From Angelakisella sp. (GTDB taxonomy: Bacteria; Bacillota; Clostridia; Oscillospirales; Ruminococcaceae): a stretch of 22,622 bases of DNA. Under the pieces are notes generated by a model. The model was not told where the DNA came from, did not search any database, and saw only the letters and a list, made by a program, of their open reading frames with translations. Below, piece by piece: positions 1-7,300 of the stretch; positions within the stretch are counted from its first letter, which is position 1, and each line of letters opens with the position of its first letter. The stretch lies in assembly GCA_020025195.1 (NCBI GenBank), contig JAHHSN010000023.1, forward strand, positions 1 through 22,622, in the 5' to 3' direction. A program made the position numbers and the translations under genes.

Positions 1-26
1 GGGGGCGGGAGGGGATTTTTTCTGTA
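1..26 (+). terminator. Probable 3' part of an upstream gene's terminator
   Basis: A G-rich arm (positions 1-14) runs straight into a T-run (16-21). This is how the 3' half of an intrinsic terminator looks. The matching C-rich arm would lie before the window, so this is an inference. The arm could instead pair with the CCTCCCC at 34-40. Confidence 0.3.
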
Positions 27-63
27 AATTGTGCCTCCCCGGATGCAGAGTGTGCCATGCCGC

Positions 64-92
64 TTGAAACGTGCCGGTTTTTCCCCTATCAT
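64..92 (+). promoter_or_regulatory. Sigma-A-type promoter of the LytTR operon
   Basis: TTGAAA (64-69) and TATCAT (87-92) are separated by exactly 17 bases. Transcription would start near 99, giving a leader of about 26 bases before the ATG at 125. Three GTGCC direct repeats (31-35, 52-56, 71-75) lie across and upstream of it and may be operator half-sites. Confidence 0.6.
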
Positions 93-124
93 GAAGACAT
101 CGAACAAAAAAGGAGGGAGCCTGC

Positions 125-571
125 ATGAAGGTTAAGCTGATTGCGAGCGAGGAGCACTATGACGCGCTGGCGCGGGAGCTTCTGGCGCTCGGGATCGAAC
201 TCGATGACGAAGCGAGGCTCATTTTGCAGGAGGCGGACGCCTTTCTTGACCGCCTGACCTGCCGCAGGGAGAACGAGCATTTTCTGGTCCGTACCGAGGA
301 GATCCTCTATATCGAAAGTCTGGCGCATGATATTCTGGTGCATACGGCAGAGGCAGTCTATAAGACCGGAGAACGCCTCTGGCAGCTGGATCGTCGGCTC
401 GACCCGCAAAAATTCCTGCGGATCAGTCATTCGGTCATTGTGGCAAAGGACGCGATCCAGAGCATCCGCCCCGCCCTCTCGCAGAAATTTCTGCTCACCC
501 TGTCAGACGGCAGCCATGTGGATGTCACCCGGACCTATTATCTTGCGTTCCGGGAAGCCATGGGAATTTGA
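125..571 (+). CDS. LytTR-family DNA-binding regulator without receiver domain
   Basis: This 148-residue protein has a LytTR DNA-binding domain at about residues 45-147. It shows the family pattern: an acidic DIL/EIL-Y-IES segment near 59-64, a hydrophobic core at F97-LRIS-HS with I105-V-A following, and a C-terminal DG-x-x-V-x-V-TR-x-Y block at 128-138. No response-regulator receiver domain precedes it, so it belongs to the short stand-alone LytTR class. These often regulate the membrane-protein gene encoded next to them. The start follows a strong AGGAGG site (about 112-117). Its stop codon is 15 bases before the next gene, whose ribosome site begins inside or at the stop, so the two genes are probably translationally coupled. 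It is likely autoregulated through the repeats over its promoter (inference). Confidence 0.88.
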   Translation: MKVKLIASEEHYDALARELLALGIELDDEARLILQEADAFLDRLTCRRENEHFLVRTEEILYIESLAHDILVHTAEAVYKTGERLWQLDRRLDPQKFLRISHSVIVAKDAIQSIRPALSQKFLLTLSDGSHVDVTRTYYLAFREAMGI

Positions 572-586
572 GGAGGTGCTTTTTGT

Positions 587-1282
587 ATGTTTAATGTGGT
601 TTTGCTGACGACCGCCCTGATCCTCGCCGTGCTGACGGCTCTGGTTACGGTGGGGTATCTCCTGTTTTATCGTTCCCGGGTTAATCGCCGCCTCAAAGAA
701 CCGGGGGAAAATAAGCCCTCCCGCCTCTGGTCTCCCCAGCGGGCTGCCCTGACCGCAGTCATTGCCGCGCTGACGGTGTTCGCGGTGATTGCGTTTCTTT
801 CGGCGTCCCACCGCCCCGCCGCCCGCCCTGATCCCTCTCCGGCCGCCTATTCCGCCGCCATCTTCCCGGAGGAGGAGCGGCAGGCAGGGGTCTTCAGCGG
901 GGTTTCCCCGGAGGAAAACGCCGGTTACCGTCGGGAGGAGGTTGTCCTCGGTACCGTGCGCTACACCTATTTTATCAGCGCGGAAGGAACCGATACCCTG
1001 CACCCCGCGTTCTTCCTATTTGCGGAGTACCTCGGGCAGGGAAAGCCCTCTTACTATGACGCAATCGTGACATTTTCCAGTCCGCAGGGAGAGGAGATGG
1101 CATCCACCATGGTGAGTGCCGGAGAGCCGGAAAAACCCGTGGTTTTCATAGCGGGCAACGCCTTTGCCGACTGTGAGATCTCCTGCGTGGTGGAGTTTTA
1201 TGAGACCCCGAAGGAGGAATATAACCCCCAGGTCCTGCAGGAGGAGAACACGCCCCTTCGCTTTTTTCTGCCGCTTTTGTAA
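587..1282 (+). CDS. Membrane protein of unknown function, paired with the LytTR regulator
   Basis: I do not recognise this 231-residue protein. It has two hydrophobic segments (about residues 4-27 and 46-68), joined by a short basic, presumably cytoplasmic, loop (RSRVNRRLK). A soluble region of about 160 residues follows, starting with a proline/alanine-rich linker and presumably extracytoplasmic. The gene follows the LytTR gene by 15 bases behind a strong GAGGAGGTG site (569-577). LytTR genes often sit next to a small membrane partner of the DUF3021 type, but this protein is longer, has only two membrane segments and carries an extra domain, so it is not an obvious member of that family. A shared operon suggests it senses or responds to an envelope signal (inference). 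Confidence 0.8.
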   Translation: MFNVVLLTTALILAVLTALVTVGYLLFYRSRVNRRLKEPGENKPSRLWSPQRAALTAVIAALTVFAVIAFLSASHRPAARPDPSPAAYSAAIFPEEERQAGVFSGVSPEENAGYRREEVVLGTVRYTYFISAEGTDTLHPAFFLFAEYLGQGKPSYYDAIVTFSSPQGEEMASTMVSAGEPEKPVVFIAGNAFADCEISCVVEFYETPKEEYNPQVLQEENTPLRFFLPLL

Positions 1283-1360
1283 TACAGCGCCAAAACCCCG
1301 GCAGAAGCTTTGTGCCGCATGGGCTGGGGTGTGAGCCGTACGGATTTTCCCTTTCCCCAT

Positions 1361-1390
1361 AAAAAAGCGCCGTCCTTTGGGGACGCTGTC
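1361..1390 (-). terminator. Minus-strand intrinsic terminator
   Basis: AGCG...TCC (1366-1375) pairs with GGACGCT (1381-1387), with three bulged bases. On the minus strand the hairpin is followed by six T (complement of 1361-1366). It probably ends transcription of the small membrane gene at 1535-1819. Confidence 0.5.
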
Positions 1391-1406
1391 TGCAAAACAG
1401 CAGCAG

Positions 1407-1446
1407 AAAACGCCTTGGACACCGGAGCGTCCAGGGCGTTTTTTTA
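1407..1446 (+). terminator. Intrinsic terminator of the LytTR operon
   Basis: An AACGCCTTGGAC arm (1409-1420) pairs with GTCCAGGGCGTT (1429-1440) around an eight-base loop, followed by a T-run to 1445. It ends plus-strand transcription of the two-gene operon. Confidence 0.85.
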
Positions 1447-1534
1447 AGGCAGATCATCTCCCGCGGGGGAGGATAGAAGGGCGCCCCTGATACAGGATTT
1501 CCCGCTGGGAAAATCCGAAGAGGCGCAGCACTTG

Positions 1535-1819
1535 TTACTGCATAAACACAATGATTATTCTCGAAATAGGAAACAGCCAAAGGAACAGGTCATCCATCAT
1601 ATAGCTAAAAAACCGCCTGTCTTCCCCTTGCCTTCTGCGGCGCATGGCCTCATCGATGAAAACAAAGCTGATCTGAAAGAGGTATAAGACCAGCGCCCAA
1701 ACCCGTTTTTCCTCCAGAACAAACCCAACCACAGCCAGGATCGTCCACAAAATCACGAACAGCACTCTCCTGTGTTTGGGGGTGAGCTTCCATTTGCCCA
1801 TAGGAATTAGCTTTTTCAT
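1535..1819 (-). CDS. Small membrane protein of unknown function
   Basis: This 94-residue protein has no family I recognise. Its N-terminus is basic (MKKL...KLTPKHRR). It has hydrophobic segments at about residues 19-36, 40-55 and 76-93, with a strongly basic loop of four arginines at 59-62 (MRRRRQ) between the second and third. This suggests two or three membrane spans. The ribosome site is weak: GGAAAGGA lies about 15 bases before the ATG, so the exact start is uncertain; a second Met lies at residue 7. The surrounding DNA is clearly more AT-rich than the neighbouring operons. A promoter-like pair lies upstream at 1928-1956 and a terminator at 1361-1390. Confidence 0.6.
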   Translation of the reverse strand: MKKLIPMGKWKLTPKHRRVLFVILWTILAVVGFVLEEKRVWALVLYLFQISFVFIDEAMRRRRQGEDRRFFSYMMDDLFLWLFPISRIIIVFMQ

Positions 1820-2049
1820 ACGGTAAAACCCCGGTCCTTTCCATCCGAAATCGAACTCATTTTGATTTTATCTATCAATATTCTCGTGATCCATCCGGAA
1901 ATTCGGATTCGTTTAACGGCTGAGTTCAGTTTATCAGCTTTTTTCTGCCAAAACAAGGACGCCCCAATTACAATCTCATCTGTTAAGAGAATTCTCGTTT
2001 AGGCAATATTTTTTATGATCCTGTCACAGTGAAAGATATGCTCCTATTG
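1820..2049. other. AT-rich intergenic region between two minus-strand genes
   Basis: No gene is visible here. It holds the possible promoter at 1928-1956, a GAGAATTCTC palindrome at about 1988-1997, and two CCATCCG direct repeats (near 1841 and 1890), the second being part of a short ATCCG/CGGAT inverted repeat. None is convincing as a known regulatory element. Confidence 0.4.
1928..1956 (-). promoter_or_regulatory. Possible promoter of the small membrane gene
   Basis: Read on the minus strand, TTGTTT (1951-1956) and TAAACT (1928-1933) are 17 bases apart. The implied leader is about 100 bases. The boxes are imperfect and the region is generally AT-rich. Confidence 0.35.
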
Positions 2050-2093
2050 AAAACCCCGGGCTCAAGAGCAATCGGCTCTGATCCCGGGGTTCT
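2049..2093 (-). terminator. Intrinsic terminator of guaB
   Basis: AACCCCGGG (2052-2060) pairs with CCCGGGGTT (2083-2091), and a nested AGAGC/GCTCT stem (2065-2069, 2075-2079) extends it. On the minus strand it is followed by TTTTC. It lies about 57 bases past the guaB stop. Confidence 0.75.
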
Positions 2094-2149
2094 TTCTGTG
2101 ATAGAAGCACTGTTTTACCGCCCATTGGGGACGGCGCTTTTTAGTTCAC

Positions 2150-3631
2150 TTACTGGCCGTTATGGAAGGAATAGTTGGGGGATTCCTTCGTAATATTGAT
2201 GTCATGGGGATGGCTCTCAATGAGACCCGCGCCGGTGATACGGACAAACTGCGCCTTCTCGTGAAGCTCCGGAATGGTGGCACAGCCGGTGTAGCCCATG
2301 CCGGCCTTCACGCCGCCCATCAGCTGGTAGAGGTTGTCCGAGACGAGACCCCGGTAGGGAACGCGCCCCTCCACGCCCTCAGGAACCAGCTTCTTGTTGC
2401 CTTCCTGGAAGTAGCGGTCGCGGCTGCCGTTCTGCATGGCGGCAATGCTGCCCATGCCGCGGTAGCTCTTGAACTGACGGCCCTGATAGATCTCGCTCTC
2501 ACCGGGAGCCTCCTCACAGCCCGCGAGGAGGGAGCCGAGCATAACGGTGCTGGCGCCCGCGGCAAGTGCCTTTACCACATCGCCGGAATACTTGATTCCG
2601 CCGTCCGCGATGACGGGGACGTCATACTTGGAAGCAAGGCAGGCTGCCTCATAGACTGCGCTGACCTGCGGCACGCCGACGCCGGCGACCACACGGGTGG
2701 TGCAGATGGAGCCGGGGCCGATGCCGACCTTGACGCAGTCAGCGCCCGCCTTGATGAGCGCTTCCGCACCCGCCGCCGTGGCAACGTTGCCGCCGATGAG
2801 GGGAATGTTGGGGTAGCAGCTCTTGATGTGGGAGACCGCGTTCAGGATGTTCTGGCTGTGGCCGTGGGCGGAATCCAGCACCAGCACGTCCGCCTGCGCC
2901 TTGACGAGCGCCTCTGCCCGCTCTGCGAGGTCGTGGCTGACGCCGAGGGCGCCCGCAACGAGGAGACGGTTCTGGCTGTCACGCGCGGCGTTGGGGTACT
3001 GTTTCGCCTTTTCAATATCCTTGATGGTGACGAGACCTTTGAGCTTGAAGTTCTTGTCCACGATGGGGAGCTTTTCCACCTTGCTGCGCATGAGGATGCC
3101 CTTGGCTTCCTCCAGCGTGGTGCCCTCCGGCGCGGTGATGAGGCTTTCATGGGTCATGACCTCGCCGATCTTGACGTCGTAGTTGGTCATGAACTTGAGG
3201 TCACGGTTGGTGATGATGCCGACAAGGGTGCCGTTTTCATCACAGATGGGCACGCCGGAGATGCGGAACTTGCCCATCAGCTGGTCGGCGTCCCGGACGA
3301 GGTGCTCGGGAGAGAGGAAGAACGGGTTGGAAATAACGCCGTTTTCACTTCTCTTGACGCGGTCGATCTCATCCGCCTGACGCTCAATGGTCATATTTTT
3401 ATGGATGACGCCGATGCCGCCCTCACGGGCCATAGCGATGGCCATACGGCTTTCCGTTACGGTATCCATAGCGGCGCTGATGAGCGGCAGGTTAAGATAA
3501 ATATTCCCGGCAAGGCGGGTACGGACGTTGATTTCTGCAGGCAGAACCTCGGAATACGCAGGTACCATCAAAATATCATCGAAGGTCAGCGCTTCCGGCA
3601 GAAATTTGCTGTTATGATCGGTATTCAGCAT
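2150..3631 (-). CDS. guaB: Inosine-5'-monophosphate dehydrogenase
   Basis: This enzyme oxidises IMP to XMP with NAD+, the committed step of guanine nucleotide synthesis in the cytoplasm. At 493 residues it has the normal full length. A TIM-barrel catalytic domain is split by two CBS domains at about residues 95-150 and 155-210. The catalytic loop GPGSICTTR carries the nucleophile Cys310. IADGG (341-345) and the phosphate-binding region near 360-370 follow, and the mobile flap contains RDRYFQ (404-409) and EGVEGRVPY. All key residues are present. The start follows AGGGGATGG about ten bases upstream. It stands alone in its transcription unit, with a consensus promoter at 3668-3696 and a terminator at 2049-2093. 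No riboswitch was seen in its short leader of about 30 bases. Confidence 0.98.
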   Translation of the reverse strand: MLNTDHNSKFLPEALTFDDILMVPAYSEVLPAEINVRTRLAGNIYLNLPLISAAMDTVTESRMAIAMAREGGIGVIHKNMTIERQADEIDRVKRSENGVISNPFFLSPEHLVRDADQLMGKFRISGVPICDENGTLVGIITNRDLKFMTNYDVKIGEVMTHESLITAPEGTTLEEAKGILMRSKVEKLPIVDKNFKLKGLVTIKDIEKAKQYPNAARDSQNRLLVAGALGVSHDLAERAEALVKAQADVLVLDSAHGHSQNILNAVSHIKSCYPNIPLIGGNVATAAGAEALIKAGADCVKVGIGPGSICTTRVVAGVGVPQVSAVYEAACLASKYDVPVIADGGIKYSGDVVKALAAGASTVMLGSLLAGCEEAPGESEIYQGRQFKSYRGMGSIAAMQNGSRDRYFQEGNKKLVPEGVEGRVPYRGLVSDNLYQLMGGVKAGMGYTGCATIPELHEKAQFVRITGAGLIESHPHDINITKESPNYSFHNGQ

Positions 3632-3667
3632 TTATAACCATCCCCTGTTCCAAACGTATTTTTAACT

Positions 3668-3696
3668 ATGTTAATCCATTGCCGCGAGGTTGTCAA
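3668..3696 (-). promoter_or_regulatory. Sigma-A promoter of guaB
   Basis: On the minus strand, a perfect TTGACA (3691-3696) is followed 17 bases later by TAACAT (3668-3673). Transcription would start near 3661, about 30 bases before the ATG. Confidence 0.8.
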
Positions 3697-3811
3697 GGAT
3701 TCCCCGCCCCAGAAAGGGGCGGCATTGGGCAAATTCTTTTCCCGAAAGCGGAAAAATGGGAACCCGATGTTCCTTTTCTTAAATTATTTTAGAAGAAAAC
3801 GACTTTTTATG

Positions 3812-3840
3812 TTGACAAGCTCTGTTTCCTTTAGTATAAT
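3812..3840 (+). promoter_or_regulatory. Consensus sigma-A promoter of the tRNA operon
   Basis: TTGACA (3812-3817) and TATAAT (3835-3840) both match the consensus perfectly and are 17 bases apart. This is the strongest promoter type, as expected for tRNA genes. The first tRNA begins 26 bases after the -10 box. Confidence 0.92.
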
Positions 3841-3865
3841 AATCAAGCGTGATGCGAAAAAATAT

Positions 3866-3942
3866 GGCGGTATAGCTCAGTTGGCCAGAGCATTCGGTTC
3901 ATACCCGAAGTGTCGGCGGTTCAAATCCACCTACCGCTACCA
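3866..3942 (+). tRNA. tRNA-Met (CAT), probably elongator
   Basis: The 77-base sequence folds as a cloverleaf. The acceptor stem is GGCGGTA with TACCGCT, the anticodon stem is TTCGG/CCGAA around a loop with anticodon CAT, and the T arm has GTTCAAAT. CCA is encoded at 3940-3942. The D arm and the G-U first acceptor pair resemble clostridial elongator tRNA-Met. An isoleucine tRNA with modified CAU is less likely but not excluded by sequence alone. Confidence 0.93.
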
Positions 3943-3947
3943 ATTTA

Positions 3948-4022
3948 GGCCCGGTGGTCAAGTGGTCAAGACACGGCCCTTTCACGGCTGTAACACGGGT
4001 TCAACTCCCGTCCGGGTCACCA
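3948..4022 (+). tRNA. tRNA-Glu (TTC)
   Basis: The 75-base cloverleaf has the acceptor stem GGCCCGG with CCGGGTC (including one G-U pair), the anticodon stem CGGCC/GGCTG around a loop with anticodon TTC, and a T arm with GGTTCAACTCC. CCA is encoded at 4020-4022. It follows tRNA-Met by five bases and is co-transcribed with it. Confidence 0.95.
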
Positions 4023-4024
4023 AC

Positions 4025-4062
4025 GGCACGTTTCCCGACGACGGGAAGCGTGTCTTTTCTTT
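4025..4062 (+). terminator. First terminator of the tRNA operon
   Basis: CACGTTTCCCG (4027-4037) pairs with CGGGAAGCGTG (4042-4052) around the loop ACGA, with one G-U pair, and is followed by a T-rich tail (4055-4063). Confidence 0.85.
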
Positions 4063-4079
4063 TGTCCCCGCAAAGCGCA

Positions 4080-4114
4080 GGCTCCCTTCTTAAATAAGGG
4101 GGCTTATTTTTTTG
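4080..4114 (+). terminator. Second, tandem terminator after the tRNA operon
   Basis: GCTCCCTT (4081-4088) pairs with AAGGGGGC (4096-4103) around a seven-base loop, followed by TTATTTTTTT (4104-4113). It probably acts as a back-up to the terminator 40 bases upstream. Confidence 0.7.
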
Positions 4115-4120
4115 TCTGAA

Positions 4121-4255
4121 CAAAATTTTAGAGTGTGGGCAACCCCTTTTCCGGTTCCCTGCCTGGGGCCGGCAGAGAGAAAATGCAGGGGTCTGGAAGC
4201 GCTCCCACCCTTGCAAAGATGAAACAGGTGCGGTGCGCGGGTCTCAAAATTTTAG
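4121..4255. other. Possible structured RNA or small inverted-repeat element
   Basis: No credible gene lies here. The stretch is bounded by two copies of CAAAATTTTAG (4121-4131 and 4245-4255). Their near-palindromic cores also pair with each other as AAAATTTT-(A)-GAG with CTCAAAATTTT. Inside lie nested complementary segments: GTGGG (4135-4139) with CCCAC (4204-4208), ACCCC (4142-4146) with GGGGT (4188-4192), and CTGCC with GGCAG around 4159-4175. Terminators lie on both sides. It could be a small RNA, a remnant of a mobile element, or chance. I do not recognise a known RNA family. Confidence 0.3.
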
Positions 4256-4296
4256 TCTCGCATCCCCGCCGGCGAAGCCGCTTGCCGCGTTCGGGA

Positions 4297-4334
4297 TCCA
4301 AAATGCCCCCATGGATTTCCATGGGGGCATTTTA
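4297..4334 (-). terminator. Intrinsic terminator of nifJ
   Basis: A perfect 14-base stem, AAATGCCCCCATGG (4301-4314) with its complement (4319-4332), encloses an ATTT loop. Both strands end in T-runs, so it may work in both directions. It lies just past the nifJ stop at 4342. Confidence 0.9.
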
Positions 4335-4341
4335 TAAGCAG

Positions 4342-7300
4342 TTATTTCTTCGGATTTTCCGGATTCTCCCCGGTGGAATAGAGCTTGCCGCTCAGATCCT
4401 GCCACTGCAGGAGACGCTCATAGCGGCCTGCCGCTTCGTCCGCTGCCTTGTCAAAGAGGACGTCGGCACGATCCGGATAGGTGCGGGTGAGGGAGCTGTA
4501 ACGAACCTCATTCTTCAGGAACGCCTTGTAGTCGCCGGTCGGCGCCTTGCTGTCCATGACGAAGGGGTTCTTGCCCTCGTCCCGATGACGGGGATCGTAG
4601 CGGAACAGATGCCAGTAGCCCGCCTCCACCGCGCGCTTCATCTCCAGATCCGCGTTCACCATGCCGCCCTTGATGCCGTGGTTGATGCAAGGGGCATAGG
4701 CGATGACGAGGGAGGGACCGGGATAGCTTTCCGCCTCCTTGAGGGCGCGGAGGGTCTGATTAAAGTCCGCGCCGAGGGCGATCTGCGCCACATAGACGCT
4801 GCCGTAGGTCATCATCATATAGGCGAGGTCCTTCTTGGTGCCGCTCTTGCCGCTTACGGCAAACTGGGCGACCGCGCCGGTGGGGGTGGACTTGGAAGCC
4901 TGCCCGCCGGTGTTGGAGTAGACTTCGGTATCAAAGACGAGGATGTTGACATCCGCGCCGGTGGCGCAGACATGGTCCAGACCGCCGAAGCCGATATCAT
5001 ACGCCCAGCCGTCTCCGCCGAAGATCCAGATGGACTTCTTGCTGAGGAACTGCTTGTGGTGCAGCAGCTGCTGCGCGCGGGGATCAAGGCTCTTGCCCAG
5101 TACCTCGATGAGCTCATCGGTGGCGCGGAGGTTGGCAGCGCCGTCATCGCGCGTCGCAAGATAGTTTTCCAGAACCTCCCGCTCACGGGGGGTCTCGGCG
5201 GTGGGAGCCAGCTCCTCTGCCTGATGCAACAGACGCTCACGCATGGTGTTCTGGGCGAGATACATCCCGTAGCCGTACTCGGCGTTGTCCTCAAAGAGGG
5301 AGTTGGCCCAAGCGGGGCCCTGCCCCTTCTCGTTGGTGGTATAGGGCACGGCGGGCGCGGAGCCGCCCCAGATGGAGGAGCAGCCGGTGGCGTTCGCGAT
5401 ATACATACGGGGGCCAAAGAGCTGGGTGACGAGCTTCGCATAGGGAGTCTCGCCGCAGCCGGCGCAGGCACCGGAGAATTCGAGGAGCGGCTGACGAAGC
5501 TGGCTGCCCTTGACGGTGTAGGGGCCGAACTTCTCCATGACTTCATCCTTGGGGGTCAGCTCTCTTGCGTAGTCAAAGTAGGCCTGACGCTGTTTTTCTT
5601 CCTCCAGCGGCTTCATGGTGAGCGCCTTCTCCCCGCGCATACCGGGGCAGATGCCGACGCAGAGGCCGCAGCCGGTGCAGTCCATGGTGGAAACGGTCAT
5701 GCCGAACTTGAGGCTGGGGAGACCGGTCATGGGGATGGCCTCCATGCCATCGGGCGCGCCGCGGAGCTCCTCCTCATTCATCACAACGGGACGGATGACG
5801 GCGTGGGGGCAGACGAGGGAGCAGAAGTTGCACTGGATGCACTTGGTGGGATCCCAGTGCGGGACTTCACGGGCGATGCCGCGCTTTTCATAGGAGGCGG
5901 AGCCGACCGGGAGATGACCGTCTTCGCGGCCGAGGAAGACCGAAACGGGCAGGTCGTCGCCCTTCTGCAGGCTGGTGGGGATCTGGATGCGGTTGACATA
6001 CTCCACAAGCTCGGGGTCCTTGCCGGTGGCGTAGTACTGGACAAAGTCGCCGCGGAGGCGTCCCCAGCCCTCGGGGATGGGAAGCTCCTTGATATCCCGG
6101 AAGCCCCGGTCGATGGCGGCGTGGTTCATGGCGACGATGTCATCGCCCTTGGCGCCGTAGGCCTTGGTGGCGGCTTCCTTCATGAGGCGGATGGCCTCCT
6201 CCTCCGGGATGATGCCGGTGAGACGGAAGAACGCCGCCTGCAGGATGGTATTGACACGGCCGCCGAGCCCCAGCTCCTTGCCGATGGCGTCGGCGTCGAT
6301 GGTGTAGAGGTGGATGTGGTTATTGGCGAGATACGCCTTGCCGTTGCCGGTGAGACGCCGCTCCAGCTCCGGGAGATCCCAGGAGCAGTTCAGCAGGAAG
6401 ATGCCGCCGGGCTTCACGTCCCGCAGCATATCATACCGCCCGATATAGGCGGGGTTGTGGCAGGCCACAAAGTCCGCCTTGGTGACAAGGTAGGTGGACT
6501 TGATCTTCTCCTTGCCGAAGCGCAGGTGGGAGACGGTCAGGCCGCCCGACTTCTTGGAGTCATAGCTGAAATAGCCCTGCGCGTACATATCGGTGTGGTC
6601 GCCAATGATCTTGATGGAGTTTTTGTTGGCGCCCACGGTGCCGTCCGCGCCGAGCCCCCAGAACTTGCAGCAGACGGTGCTTTCCGGGGTGGTATCGGTA
6701 AATTCGGTCTCCAGAAGGGAGAGATAGGTGACGTCATCGGTGATGCCGACGGTGAAGCGGGGCTTTTCGCCGCTTCTCGCGTTGCGGTAGACCGCGAAGA
6801 TCTGGCTGGGGGTGACGTCCTTGCTGCCGAGACCGTAGCGTCCGCTGTAAACGGGGCACTGCTCAAATTCGGAGCCGCGGAGCGCTGCCACAACGTCAAG
6901 GTAGAGGGGCTCACCGATGGAGCCGGGCTCCTTGGTGCGGTCCAGCACGGTGATGGTGCGGGTGGAGGCGGGCAGCGCGCGGAGCAGATGCTCGCGGGAG
7001 AAGGGACGGTAAAGTCTCACCTTGATGAGACCCGCCTTCTGGCCGTGGGCACGCTTATAGTCGATGACCTCCTCGATGGTATCGCAGACCGAGCCCATCG
7101 CGACGATGACATCCTCGGCGTCGGGGTCGCCGTAATAGTCGAACAGATGGTAGTGAGAACCGATCATGGCGTTGATCTTGTTCATGTAGTCCTCAACGAC
7201 CAGCGGCAGGGTATCATAGAACTGGTTGGAGACCTCTCTCTCCTGGAAGAAGATGTCGGGGTTCTGGGCGGAGCCGCGCAGCACGGGGCGGTCGGGGGAA

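Noticed and set aside
2162..3637. Long plus-strand open frame opposite guaB
   Set aside because: It is the exact antisense of a well-supported guaB. Its translation has low-complexity Ala/Gly/Asp-rich text with no family motifs, as GC-rich codon bias produces.
3668..4093. Plus-strand frame across the tRNA operon
   Set aside because: It translates through two clear tRNA genes and their promoter.
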